DNA of 64,000 nucleotides, taken from the NCBI GenBank assembly GCA_015057455.1, contig SVEH01000019.1:1-64000 (forward strand), written 5' to 3'. This document shows, piece by piece, positions 47,690 through 57,368 of this stretch. The position numbers and the translations under genes were made by a program. Numbering within the stretch: the first letter of the stretch is position 1; each line of letters begins with the position of its first letter. Origin of the DNA: Lachnospiraceae bacterium. GTDB lineage: Bacteria > Bacillota > Clostridia > Lachnospirales > Lachnospiraceae. The notes below the pieces were generated by a model. That model was not told the origin of the DNA, ran no database searches, and worked only from the letters and a program-made list of their open reading frames with translations.

Positions 47690-49021
47690 TTAATGTTCTA
47701 GATTAGCAAAACGAGTAAGCTCTGCTTGCCATTTTAGCTTAACTGTTCCTGTTGGACCGTTTCTTTGCTTACCAATAATAATCTCTGCTACACCTTTATC
47801 TTCACTATCTTTATTATAATAATCATCTCTATATACAAACATTACAACATCGGCATCCTGCTCGATAGCTCCAGATTCTCTCAAGTCAGAAAGCATTGGA
47901 CGCTTATCTGGTCTTTGCTCAACAGCACGACTCAACTGAGAAAGTGCAATAACTGGAACATTCAATTCTCTGGCTAATGCCTTTAGAGAACGTGATATAT
48001 CAGATATCTCCTGTTGTCTAGATTCTGATTTCTTACTTCCACCACTCATAAGCTGTAAGTAGTCAATCATAATTATTCCTAGGTTGTGTTCTAGTTTAAA
48101 CTTTCTACACTTTGATCGTAACTCAGCAATTGAAATAGACGGTGTATCATCTAATATAAGCTTAGACTCACCTATCTCCCTTGCACCTTCAATCAACTTA
48201 ACCCAATCATCATCCTTAAGATTACCTGTACGAATAAGTTGAGAATCTACACGAGAATTCATAGCTAACATACGCTTAACCAATTGGTCTTTTGACATTT
48301 CCAGACTGAATATAGCTGTTGTAACCTTTTGTTGAACTGCCATATATTCTGCTAAGTTAAGTACAAATGCAGTCTTTCCCATAGATGGTCTGGCTGCGAT
48401 AAGTATAAAATCTGAAGGTTGCATACCAGATGTTTTATAATCTAAGTCAAGAAAACCAGTAGACACACCTGTCACTCTTCCTTTGTTCTTTGCTACCTCT
48501 TCTATACTCTCTAAGGATTGCAAAACAACATCTTTAATGTCAACATAATCTGAATTACCTCTTGACTGAACGATATTAAAAATCTGTTTCTCACTTTGTT
48601 CAAGAATACTCTCTAAACTATCTTTATTTAAATAACAATCATTAGCTATTCCTTCTGTAATTTTGATAAGTTTTCTAAGCACAGCCTTTTCTTTTACAAT
48701 TTCAGCATAATGTTTAACATTAGCTGATGTTGGCACAGCAATAACAAGTTCTCTAATAAATTCCACACCACTATACTCTGGCGGTAAGTCTTTCTCTGTT
48801 AACTTATCTTGTAATGTAACCAAATCAATTGGCTTATTCTCATTATATAATTCAATCATTGCCTCGAAAATTATTCCATATTGTTTCTGATAAAAATCTT
48901 CTCCAACAAGCATTTCCCCTACACTTGTTGCTGCTTCTCTATCAATAAATATAGAACCAATTACAGACTTTTCTGCCTCTAAACTATGAGGCATTACCTT
49001 TTTAACGAAATTCTCATCCAT
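47690..49021 (-). CDS. dnaB: Replicative DNA helicase DnaB
   Basis: 443 aa: N-terminal DnaB domain (MPHSLEAEKSVIGSIFIDREA), linker, and the RecA-like domain with Walker A ILIARPSMGKTAFVLNLA, FSLEMSKDQLVKRML, Walker B IIMIDYLQLM, VIALSQLSRAVEQRPDKRPMLSDLRESGAIEQDADVVMF. Unwinds DNA at the fork. Follows rplI by 76 bp in the conserved gdpP-rplI-dnaB order. Confidence 0.98.
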   Translation of the reverse strand: MDENFVKKVMPHSLEAEKSVIGSIFIDREAATSVGEMLVGEDFYQKQYGIIFEAMIELYNENKPIDLVTLQDKLTEKDLPPEYSGVEFIRELVIAVPTSANVKHYAEIVKEKAVLRKLIKITEGIANDCYLNKDSLESILEQSEKQIFNIVQSRGNSDYVDIKDVVLQSLESIEEVAKNKGRVTGVSTGFLDLDYKTSGMQPSDFILIAARPSMGKTAFVLNLAEYMAVQQKVTTAIFSLEMSKDQLVKRMLAMNSRVDSQLIRTGNLKDDDWVKLIEGAREIGESKLILDDTPSISIAELRSKCRKFKLEHNLGIIMIDYLQLMSGGSKKSESRQQEISDISRSLKALARELNVPVIALSQLSRAVEQRPDKRPMLSDLRESGAIEQDADVVMFVYRDDYYNKDSEDKGVAEIIIGKQRNGPTGTVKLKWQAELTRFANLEH

Positions 49022-49097
49022 TTTATTTCCTCTATCCGTATTCTAACTTTCCTTAAAGAAGCTAAACTAGCTTCACTAACCAACTGTTACAATATAA

Positions 49098-49544
49098 TTA
49101 CTTCTCTGAAACATGTACCTTCATAGTTGCTGTAACTTGAGGGTGTAATTTTACTTTTATTTCATACATTCCCAAACTCTTAATTGCATCTGGTACAATT
49201 ATCTTCTTCTTGTCTATATCTTTCTTTAATTGTTCTTTCATCGCTGCTGCAATTTCCTTAGTAGAAACAGTTCCAAATGTCTTACCGCCTTCTCCCACTT
49301 TCATCTTAACCTCAACTGTTGACTTTTCTAATTCCTTACTAAGTGCTTGTGCTTCCTCTAAAATCTCTTGTGCCTTCTTGGCATCACTTCTTTGTTGTCC
49401 CTTTAATTCAGCCAAATTCTTCTTAGTTGCCTCTACCCCTAACTTCTTAGGCAAAATACAGTTTCTTGCATATCCATCATTAACCTTAACTATCTCACCT
49501 TTTTTACCTAATGATTTTACATCTTCTAATAAAATTATCTCCAT
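49098..49544 (-). CDS. rplI: 50S ribosomal protein L9
   Basis: 148 aa: MEIILLEDVKSLGKKGEIVKVNDGYARNCILPKKLGVEAT at the N-terminus, a long connecting helix, and the C-terminal domain GGKTFGTVSTKEIAAAM. Stands between gdpP and dnaB, separated from gdpP by a terminator. Confidence 0.98.
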   Translation of the reverse strand: MEIILLEDVKSLGKKGEIVKVNDGYARNCILPKKLGVEATKKNLAELKGQQRSDAKKAQEILEEAQALSKELEKSTVEVKMKVGEGGKTFGTVSTKEIAAAMKEQLKKDIDKKKIIVPDAIKSLGMYEIKVKLHPQVTATMKVHVSEK

Positions 49545-49684
49545 AAAAATCTCTTCCTTTCATATCTATGTATTCCAAGCTCTGGATTACTTTATAGAAA
49601 TATTCAGTATAATTTTTTAATCATAATTGTAAATTTATATTATAACATTCTAATTTATTTTAACTTTTAACATAATTAAAAATT

Positions 49685-49715
49685 CAAAGCTAAGTATTAA
49701 AAATACTTAGCTTTG
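49685..49715 (-). terminator. Terminator between gdpP and rplI
   Basis: CAAAGCTAAGTATT-3 nt-AATACTTAGCTTTG, a perfect 14-bp stem followed on the minus strand by AATTTTTAATT. It separates gdpP from rplI-dnaB. Confidence 0.8.
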
Positions 49716-49768
49716 ATAATAAAAATCCTTATCTATAAAATTATACATATAAAACTTAATTTTGTCTA

Positions 49769-51817
49769 CTATATCTCGCCGTTATCCGCCATTTCTGTAA
49801 GAACTTCTATAATCTTTTCTCTAGCTTTAGTGACATCCATATCTTCAAGTTGAGCACCAGCAACAGTCATATGACCGCCGCCACCTAATTTTTCCATAAT
49901 TATCTGTACATTTACCTCATCAATTGACCTTGCACTAATATAAATTTTATCGTTGCAAGGTGTCATAACAAAACTTGCTTTCACTCCTGCCATATCAAGC
50001 AGTTCATTGGCAACTTGCGCTCCAATAATAGTTGGACTTTCAAATCCTTCTGCATGACATATAGTAATTGCAAAACATTCTCTGTACAATGAAACATTAC
50101 TTATAGCCGCTGCTCTTACACGATATTCTTCCATATCTGTTCTTAAAGCCTTACGAATTCTAAGTATATCCGCTCCATTTCTCCTTAAAAATGCCGCTGC
50201 TTCAAATGTTCTTACACCAGTTTTAGTTTGAAAATTATTAGTATCAATCATAATTCCAGCAAACATTGCATCTGCCTCTGGCGTTCTTAACTTAACTTTA
50301 TCATTAATATATTGCAAAATTTCTGCTATCATCTCACATGTACTTGATGCATAAGGCTCAACATAAGATAATACTGCACCTTCTATTGTCTCATCTGTTT
50401 GTCTATGATGATCAAATACTATCTTTGTTTTTATCTTATTTAGTAACTCTGGACATTCTGTATATGTTGGCTTATTTACATCTACAACCACCAATATACT
50501 GTTCTCTGTAACTTTTTCTAATGCCTTATCTCCTGTAAGAAACATATCTTTTTCATATTCATTGCCAACAATGAATCTATGCATAAATGGTTTTACTGTT
50601 GATGTAACTTCATTAATTACTACATGCGCCTTCTTACCTAGCGCCCTAGCAATTCTATATATACCTACTGCTGAACCAAATGAATCAATATCCTCAATTG
50701 CATGCCCCATAACAAACACATCATCATTGGCCATAATTATTTCGCGTAACGCTTGTGCTTTAACTCTTGCCTTAACACGAGTACTCTTCTCAACTTGAAC
50801 TCGTTTTCCACCGTAATAAACAATTTGGTCTTTATCCTTTTCTACTACCTGGTCTCCACCACGTCCTAAAGCCAGGTCAATAGCAGCTCTAGCATACTCA
50901 TAGCCATTCTCTAAGGTGTCTGCATCTAAACCAAGTCCCATACTTACTGTTATTTCAATTTCATTACCAACGTTAATATTCTTAACTTCCGAAAGAATAC
51001 TATATTTATTCTCATGTAAAACTTCTAGATATTTCTTTTTAAATATAACAAAGTACTTATCCTTCTCAAGTTTTTTTATAATTGCATCTACACTGTGCAT
51101 ATATTTTGTAAGTTTTCTCTCTACCAATGCAGCAAGCAAAGCTCTCTTTACTTCATCTACATCTTCAAAAACTTCTTCATAATTATCAATATATATAAGT
51201 CCAACAACAAGCTTTTGCTCGTTATTTTCCTTCATACATTTTATAATTTCAGTTTCATCATATAAATACACAGCTATAACTCTATTATCTGTTATTTCTT
51301 CAGCATATTCTTGCTTATCAACTATTCCAAATAAATTATCCATATTTAATTGATTCATATGAACTCTGTAATTTATTCCATTAAATTCAATATGCTCTTC
51401 TGCTGACATTTTTTGAACAGGTAACTTATCCTTATCTAGGTCTTCAAAATACTTATATATAGGCTTATTTACACATTTGTCATCTCCAACTATATCAAGA
51501 TATGCTTCATTTGCCCATAATGTATTACCTTCCAAATCAACAATTGCATAAGGTATTAATAAATCCTTTAGCAACCTATTCTGTATCTTATCATAATTAG
51601 CCGCATATTTAACTAGCGTATTACTAAACTTAGGAGACTTTTTGTATAAAACAAATATCACCACAATTAGATACACTGCCAATGATACAGTTACAATAGC
51701 TCCTGATTTTTTATCTACTGCATAAATTATAATATTCATAACTGCATACATAACTGCTATTATAACACTTATTTGAACGAATATTCTCAGTAAAAAATCA
51801 TCTTTAATTTTTTTCAT
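49769..51817 (-). CDS. gdpP: Cyclic-di-AMP phosphodiesterase GdpP
   Basis: 682 aa. Two N-terminal transmembrane helices (about 9-54), a PAS domain (about 78-170, YAIVDLEGNTLWANEAYLDIV), a degenerate GGDEF domain (about 175-335, with LEKDKYFVIF where the signature should be), and DHH/DHHA1 domains: VMGHAIEDIDSFGSAVGIYR, VVVDVNKP, VFDHHRQTDE, MFAGIMIDTNNF, ending GGGGHMTVAGAQL. Hydrolyses c-di-AMP, controlling potassium and wall homeostasis. Position before rplI-dnaB is standard in Firmicutes. Confidence 0.96.
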   Translation of the reverse strand: MKKIKDDFLLRIFVQISVIIAVMYAVMNIIIYAVDKKSGAIVTVSLAVYLIVVIFVLYKKSPKFSNTLVKYAANYDKIQNRLLKDLLIPYAIVDLEGNTLWANEAYLDIVGDDKCVNKPIYKYFEDLDKDKLPVQKMSAEEHIEFNGINYRVHMNQLNMDNLFGIVDKQEYAEEITDNRVIAVYLYDETEIIKCMKENNEQKLVVGLIYIDNYEEVFEDVDEVKRALLAALVERKLTKYMHSVDAIIKKLEKDKYFVIFKKKYLEVLHENKYSILSEVKNINVGNEIEITVSMGLGLDADTLENGYEYARAAIDLALGRGGDQVVEKDKDQIVYYGGKRVQVEKSTRVKARVKAQALREIIMANDDVFVMGHAIEDIDSFGSAVGIYRIARALGKKAHVVINEVTSTVKPFMHRFIVGNEYEKDMFLTGDKALEKVTENSILVVVDVNKPTYTECPELLNKIKTKIVFDHHRQTDETIEGAVLSYVEPYASSTCEMIAEILQYINDKVKLRTPEADAMFAGIMIDTNNFQTKTGVRTFEAAAFLRRNGADILRIRKALRTDMEEYRVRAAAISNVSLYRECFAITICHAEGFESPTIIGAQVANELLDMAGVKASFVMTPCNDKIYISARSIDEVNVQIIMEKLGGGGHMTVAGAQLEDMDVTKAREKIIEVLTEMADNGEI

Positions 51818-51860
51818 TTGAACAGTCCTTTCATTTATGTCAGCACTTCTTTAAAATATA

Positions 51861-53945
51861 TCAATCCTTCTTCAAAGCAACTGCTGATAATCCTTTTAAA
51901 ACAATACTTTCACTTACACACTTAAGCGCCTTATCTGATGCATTATTATCATCAATATAAACATTCCATTTACCTTCTGGCAATTCCATAGAATAATCCT
52001 TTTTGCTACCATTGAATCCTATAATAACATCCCCAGCTTCTCCAATAGAATATATAATAATATCCTCTTTTTCTGTTTCTCTAAATTTTAATAGTTTATC
52101 TATTTCACTACGTGTCCTCAACTTTAATTCTTTAGTTGCTTTTCTAAATGCAATTAATCCTTTATAATAATTAAAAACATCTTCATAAATATGTTTATCA
52201 TTCCACTTAATAGAATTAACTTCATCTGATGACACATAACTATTATCGTCATAACCCAAACTACAATTAGCATTTTTCTTACTTCTTAAGAACTCATCTC
52301 CTGCGTGAATAAATGGAATTCCTTGTGAAAGCATAACTATTGCCATTGAAAGCTTGTTCATTTGCTTCTTTGTTTCTAAATCTTCGCTCTTATTTGAAAC
52401 AAGAATCTTATCCCATAAAGTCAAATTATCATGAGCAGATACATAATTTATAGTTTTATATGGTTCATCAGCCCATGAAACCACTTCATCCTTTAATCCC
52501 CACATAGGGTTATCAACTGAAGATACCGTATTTACTTGACTATGCTCACCTGAACCTGCCACAAAATATTTTATTTTATTATTTATAGCCTTTTTATTTT
52601 TTACTTTGTTATCATACATAGCCCCTGTTGCAAAGCCTTTCTTATCAGCAATAAACACACTACCTTTAACAGCATCTCTACCATCATCATTAAACATTGC
52701 AACCATATTAACTTTGGACGCATTAAGTTTAAATGCCGCCTTATGTGGATCCAACTTGCTATATCCACCTTTCCATCCTTCACCATACAAAATAATACTT
52801 GTGTCAATCTCATCAGCCATTAGTCTTATCTTATTAATAGTTTCAATATCATGAACTGCCATTAAATCAAATCTAAATCCATCTATATGGTACTCTTCAA
52901 TCCAATATTTTAAAGAATCTATCATATACTTTCTAAACATATAATGATCTGATGCAGTTTCATTACCACAAGCAGAACCATCTGTGTACTTATTATTTTC
53001 TATCCTATAATAATAATTAGGCACCAACCTATTAAACAACGACTCTTTTACACTATAAGTATGATTGTATACCACATCCATTACAACTCTAATACCATTA
53101 TCATGTAATGATTTAACCAATTCCTTAAACTCTCGTATTCTTACTTTCCCATCAAAGGCATCTGTAGCATATGAACCTTCTGGAATGTAATAATTAAGTG
53201 GATCATACCCCCAATTATAATGTTCTGGATCACATTCCCTCTCATCTACAGTTACATAATCCTGCATAGGAAGTAAATGTACATGTGTTATCCCTAATTC
53301 CTTTAAATGTTCAACTCCTGTAGCCATACCATAATCATTATGTGTTCCATTCTCTGTAAATGCCAAATACTTTCTTCTGTTCCCCATTCCACATGAATCA
53401 TCTGACGAAAAGTCTCTTATATGAACTTCATATAAAATAGCATCTAGCATATCATTAAACTCTGGCTTTTTATCCTTACTCCAGTCCTTTGGATTAGTTT
53501 TTTTCATATCTACTATCATAGTTCTAAGTCCATTTACACCACATGCTTTACCATATATATCTGGTGTTTCCATAACAGTAGATTCATCTTCATCTGTATA
53601 TATATAATCTATACTACTTTCTTCCTTTTTTTCTTCATTCTTTTTTAAATTATCTATTTCTAATTCATAAGTATAGAATTTATCTTCTAAATCTTCTTCT
53701 ATCTCTAATTGCCATAATCCTTTATCCATTTTTAACATATCTGTTTTAGATATTAGATTATCTCCCATACCTTCACTATATATTTTTACACTTATCTTCT
53801 TAGCAACAGGTGACCATACTTTAAAAATTGTCTTTTCTTTTGTATATACATATCCCAACTCACCATCATAACAGTACATTTTTTCAAAATCTAATGTATC
53901 AAAGTAATCAATGCTTTTCGCTAACTTTTTATTCAACATATCCAT
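51861..53945 (-). CDS. pulA: Type I pullulanase (GH13)
   Basis: 694 aa. N-terminal CBM48 (about 15-130), then the GH13 barrel with the type I pullulanase signature YNWGYDPLNY (near 243), VVMDVVYNHT, nucleophile GFRFDLMAVHD (Asp near 360), acid ILYGEGWKGG (Glu near 387), and VSAHDNLTLWDK. A C-terminal beta domain follows. No signal peptide, so it debranches glycogen or imported oligosaccharides at alpha-1,6 bonds in the cytoplasm. GAGAGG lies 8 nt before the ATG. Confidence 0.95.
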   Translation of the reverse strand: MDMLNKKLAKSIDYFDTLDFEKMYCYDGELGYVYTKEKTIFKVWSPVAKKISVKIYSEGMGDNLISKTDMLKMDKGLWQLEIEEDLEDKFYTYELEIDNLKKNEEKKEESSIDYIYTDEDESTVMETPDIYGKACGVNGLRTMIVDMKKTNPKDWSKDKKPEFNDMLDAILYEVHIRDFSSDDSCGMGNRRKYLAFTENGTHNDYGMATGVEHLKELGITHVHLLPMQDYVTVDERECDPEHYNWGYDPLNYYIPEGSYATDAFDGKVRIREFKELVKSLHDNGIRVVMDVVYNHTYSVKESLFNRLVPNYYYRIENNKYTDGSACGNETASDHYMFRKYMIDSLKYWIEEYHIDGFRFDLMAVHDIETINKIRLMADEIDTSIILYGEGWKGGYSKLDPHKAAFKLNASKVNMVAMFNDDGRDAVKGSVFIADKKGFATGAMYDNKVKNKKAINNKIKYFVAGSGEHSQVNTVSSVDNPMWGLKDEVVSWADEPYKTINYVSAHDNLTLWDKILVSNKSEDLETKKQMNKLSMAIVMLSQGIPFIHAGDEFLRSKKNANCSLGYDDNSYVSSDEVNSIKWNDKHIYEDVFNYYKGLIAFRKATKELKLRTRSEIDKLLKFRETEKEDIIIYSIGEAGDVIIGFNGSKKDYSMELPEGKWNVYIDDNNASDKALKCVSESIVLKGLSAVALKKD

Positions 53946-54026
53946 ATATTTAACCTCTCTAATTTATAATTTGGACAAAAAAGCGTAATGCCTTCTAGGT
54001 TTAACCCAAAAGACATCACCCTCTAT

Positions 54027-55841
54027 CTACACGATAGCCTCTTCAATATCAAATTCTTCTTCTGTTTCTAATACTTCATATTCATTATTATTGCCAATAT
54101 TCACATATTTATAATTATAATCTTCAACTATATCGGCCATAATTCTTCTAATGTTATCTTTATCATTTTCCTTTGTTGCAACATTTAGAAGCTCTAATTT
54201 CTTATGAAATGCTTTTCTGTTAAGTTTATCCTGTCCAATCATATACACATTATCTCTATATGGTAATGCTCCATCTGGTACCAATTCCTCGTATAGTCTT
54301 TCTCCCAAACGCATACCTGTATATTTTACCTTTATTTCTCCATTTGGAGTGTAACCGTAAGCTTTAATCATTCTATGAGCCAACTCTTTAATACTTGTTG
54401 GTCTATCAACTCCAAGCACATATATATTACTCTGCTCAATTTTTACTGCCATATTAATTAAATAATCAATTGCATCTGCCTTAGACACAAAATATCTAAA
54501 CGCTCTCTTATCTGTTACACTTACAGGCCCCCCTGCCTCAATTTCTCTACACATAAGGGGTACCACAGATGCATTAGATGCTATAATATTACAAAATCTA
54601 AGCGATATATACTTGGTTCTTGACTTACCTGCCATATACTGCATTATCATTTCACCAATTCTCTTAGTCGCCCCCATTGCACTTATTGGCTTATGAGCTT
54701 TATCCGTTGAAATAAGTATAAATTTATTTACATTATATATATCCGCTAACTTTGCACATGTAAATGTTCCAAAAACATTATTTTTCACTGCTTCTTCTGG
54801 ATTCTTCTCCATAAGAGGTACATGCTTATGCGCTGCTGCATGAAATACAATATCCGGTCTATATTTTGCAAATATTTCATTCATCTTCTTTTGATCTCTA
54901 ACTGATGCAACCTCATAAAACTTCTTACTTTTACTTTCTATTTTTTCTACACTACGTTCTAACTCATACAATGCATTCTCATAAATATCAACACCAACAA
55001 TTCTCTTAACATCTAAATTCAACATCTGCTTATATAAATTAGATCCTATAGTTCCTGCTGCTCCAGTTATTAATACTGTTTTATCTGAGAAATACTCACA
55101 CGCATCTCTTTCAAGTGTTACTTGTTTATAGGCATTCTCTGTAAATAAACTTTCTATATCCAATGGTCGTGCATGCTCTTTATTACTTACATATGCCCTT
55201 TTATTCATCTTCTTACGTCTTTTTTTCTCTAATCGTTCTAACTTCTTCTCTTGTCTTGTTTTCTTAACTTTACTATGCTTTACTTTCTTTTTATTATCAT
55301 TTCGATTCTTATTAACACTCTGAATCTTTATTTTATCTTGTTGTTCTCTATCATCACTATCTGCAACTTCATCTTTACTATTCACCAAATTTAACTCTTC
55401 AAGATATTCCACACTACTCTGTATTGCAATTCTACCATTATTATCCGCCCTAACGTTCATTGAATAATATATTATTCTAGCAATCATCATACATACAAAT
55501 GCTAAAACTATGGCAAACAACTTGCACACCACTAATAAAGAATATCTCATAACTAAATCTATTGATAGATACAAAACTATACCTATTGCCAATGCTTTTG
55601 CATATCTAAAAAAATCGTATACATTAGTTTTCTTTAATGATGTCCTATAACCTTTTGCCAAAACCATAGCCACTAATACACATACCGGTAAATAAGCTAT
55701 AATACATCCAACCATCATACCTGTACACTCTTGTCCTACCGTCCCTATAACAAAATAAGATATAACAGCACAACACATACTAATAATAGCATCTATCATC
55801 ATTAATAGTATTCTTCTATTCGCTTTTCTTTTGTGAGCCAT
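54027..55841 (-). CDS. CapD/FlaA1-like nucleotide-sugar 4,6-dehydratase, variant lacking the first Rossmann domain (604 aa)
   Basis: Four transmembrane helices fill residues ~10-130 (for example IDAIISMCCAVISYFVIGTV and LLVVCKLFAIVLAFVCMMIA). Residues ~150-245 are a lysine/arginine-rich low-complexity stretch (KKKVKHSKVKKTRQEKK) where CapD-type proteins normally carry a CoA_binding_3 Rossmann domain. Residues ~260-560 are a complete SDR dehydratase: LITGAAGTIGSNLYKQML, DIVFHAAAHKHVPLMEKNPEEAV, ISTDKAHKPISAMGATKR (Ser-Met-Lys triad as in WbpM), MRLGERLYEELV. Probably makes a UDP-4-keto-6-deoxy sugar for surface glycans. ATG at 55841 with AGGAGG 9 nt upstream; a TTG nine bases earlier abuts that site. 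Confidence 0.88.
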   Translation of the reverse strand: MAHKRKANRRILLMMIDAIISMCCAVISYFVIGTVGQECTGMMVGCIIAYLPVCVLVAMVLAKGYRTSLKKTNVYDFFRYAKALAIGIVLYLSIDLVMRYSLLVVCKLFAIVLAFVCMMIARIIYYSMNVRADNNGRIAIQSSVEYLEELNLVNSKDEVADSDDREQQDKIKIQSVNKNRNDNKKKVKHSKVKKTRQEKKLERLEKKRRKKMNKRAYVSNKEHARPLDIESLFTENAYKQVTLERDACEYFSDKTVLITGAAGTIGSNLYKQMLNLDVKRIVGVDIYENALYELERSVEKIESKSKKFYEVASVRDQKKMNEIFAKYRPDIVFHAAAHKHVPLMEKNPEEAVKNNVFGTFTCAKLADIYNVNKFILISTDKAHKPISAMGATKRIGEMIMQYMAGKSRTKYISLRFCNIIASNASVVPLMCREIEAGGPVSVTDKRAFRYFVSKADAIDYLINMAVKIEQSNIYVLGVDRPTSIKELAHRMIKAYGYTPNGEIKVKYTGMRLGERLYEELVPDGALPYRDNVYMIGQDKLNRKAFHKKLELLNVATKENDKDNIRRIMADIVEDYNYKYVNIGNNNEYEVLETEEEFDIEEAIV

Positions 55842-55939
55842 AATGCCCAACCTCCTAGGATATAATTAAGACTCTCGTCTTGCCTGTATCCCTTTTTGCT
55901 TCCAAAAAAACATAAAATCCCTACTTTAAACTACATAAA

Positions 55940-55968
55940 ATTATATAGTCATTTACAAATATTGTCAA
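55940..55968 (-). promoter_or_regulatory. Promoter of the CapD-like gene
   Basis: TTGACA (55968-55963) and TATAAT (55945-55940) on the minus strand, 17 bp apart. Confidence 0.85.
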
Positions 55969-55985
55969 TGCATTTAAAAATGCAT
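55968..55985. promoter_or_regulatory. Palindrome between divergent promoters
   Basis: ATGCATTT-2 nt-AAATGCAT is a perfect inverted repeat located exactly between the -35 boxes of the two divergent promoters, as expected for a shared operator. Confidence 0.6.
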
Positions 55986-55996
55986 TTTCTTAAAGA

Positions 55997-56026
55997 TTGA
56001 CATTGCGCCAATATTCATTATATAAT
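55997..56026 (+). promoter_or_regulatory. Promoter of the CpsB-like gene
   Basis: TTGACA (55997-56002) and TATAAT (56021-56026) with 18-bp spacing. Confidence 0.8.
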
Positions 56027-56063
56027 GATGTCGAATATATGGAAGTAAGGGATGATTTTAATC

Positions 56064-56786
56064 ATGAATATAGACATACATGCACATATTTTACCTGAAT
56101 TAGATGACAATTCTAATACACTTGAAGCGTCTATTGAATTATTAAAAAAAGAAGTAAAAGATGATATTGATATAGTTATTGCAGCTCCAGTTTTTGATGC
56201 AACCAAACAAACTGTTGAAGAATTTCTAGAAGCAAGAGACAAGTCCTATACGAAGCTTGTTACTGAAATTGGTTTTATGGAGATTCCTACAATTAAATTA
56301 GGTGCTGAAGTTAAATTTATACGTAATCTAAAACAGCTTCCTGATTTACACCAATTATGTATTGAAGGAACTGATTACTTATTACTTAAACTACCAGAGG
56401 TACAACTTAATAAAGAGATAACTAATGATATATATGATTTAACATATACAACTAATATAAAACCAATTATAGTTAACGTTGAGAACTCATTAAAGTACAC
56501 TTCTATTGAAAGTTTAGAAGAAATCTTAGATATGGATGTACTTGGACAAGTTAACGCTGCTTCATTTATTGATAAAGAAGTTCGTAAGCTTGTATTTAGA
56601 TTAGTTAATAACAACTATGTTCATTTACTAGGTTCTAATGCATATAACCCAATTAACAAACCAGTTCTTATGAAAGAAGCTGAGAATATAATTGTTAAGA
56701 AGTTCTCTAAACGTTTATATCTAGACCTAATGCAAAATGCAACTATGGTCCTTAAGAATTCAAAAATTGATGATATATTATTATAG
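56064..56786 (+). CDS. Degenerate CpsB/YwqE-type PHP-fold protein (240 aa)
   Basis: The start MNIDIHAHILPELDDNSNTLEAS matches the CpsB/CapC family of Mn-dependent tyrosine-phosphatases. GAEVKF, QVNAASFID and the C-terminal LMKEAENIIVKKF region also align. Several metal ligands are missing: the second-motif histidine (IAAPVFD in place of a TPHH/TSHRR-type motif), the histidine of the AHIERY motif (here VNVENSL), and the Asp and His of SDMHN (here GSNAYN). The fold is probably kept but phosphatase activity is doubtful. The ATG at 56064 with AAGGGATG upstream is preferred over an ATG at 56052 overlapping that site. Divergent from the CapD-like gene. Confidence 0.8.
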   Translation: MNIDIHAHILPELDDNSNTLEASIELLKKEVKDDIDIVIAAPVFDATKQTVEEFLEARDKSYTKLVTEIGFMEIPTIKLGAEVKFIRNLKQLPDLHQLCIEGTDYLLLKLPEVQLNKEITNDIYDLTYTTNIKPIIVNVENSLKYTSIESLEEILDMDVLGQVNAASFIDKEVRKLVFRLVNNNYVHLLGSNAYNPINKPVLMKEAENIIVKKFSKRLYLDLMQNATMVLKNSKIDDILL

Positions 56787-56804
56787 TTTTTAGGCTCCAC
56801 TATT

Positions 56805-57061
56805 AATTTGAGCTATCGCTCAAATTAGGGTTCGTTAGGCTCTCCGTAAGTGGAGGTTACTATGCTAGTGACGCAATAATACGGGTTCGAATATATATGT
56901 TTAATGGACGTTCTCACTTGACTTCACACCTAACAGTACTAAGTTCTTTCGGCGCTTACGCTTGAAATCACTAAGTGCCGAGGTGCTCAGACACCATTTA
57001 ACATATATATTCGAGCCCCTTTATTATATGCTGTATACTGAGAATTTTAGATGCAATTATT
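56805..57061 (+). repeat. Structured intergenic element, copy 3
   Basis: Palindrome AATTTGAGC-4 nt-GCTCAAATT (56805-56826), linker with TTAGGCTCTCCGTAAGTGG, and a long-stem element (56883-57019) closed by GGGTTCGAATATATATG and neighbours over ~25 bp. Core with CTCACTTGACTTC, CCTAACAGTACTAAG, CGGCGCTTACGCTTG, CACTAAGTGCCG and GTGCTCAGACAC. It is an inverted near-copy of the element at 19586-19841, about 37 kb away, including the flank with GCTGTATACTG. Confidence 0.85.
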
Positions 57062-57368
57062 CTATCTTTGCTAGATTTAATAATATCTATAATCTTACTT
57101 TAATTCTAATGCCCATTCTATTATTAGTTTACCTATAATTCCATTTCTATGCGACAAATTACCTATTATAGATACTTATATTATTCTCCGAAATCTATAC
57201 TGAATGTCTATATATAGCTAATATTAAAAATATTATATTTCTATATTATTTCATATATTAGAATTTTTATATGACAATTAATTTATACAAAACTTATCTT
57301 TACATATATAACGTATTATTTATACGAATAGAAGTATTTTATTATAAAATAAGCGAGGAGTTATTGTA
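57062..57368. other. Intergenic region upstream of the chemotaxis receptor
   Basis: AT-rich; no gene and no clear sigma-D-type promoter recognised by eye. A GAGGAG ribosome binding site ends it. Confidence 0.4.
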
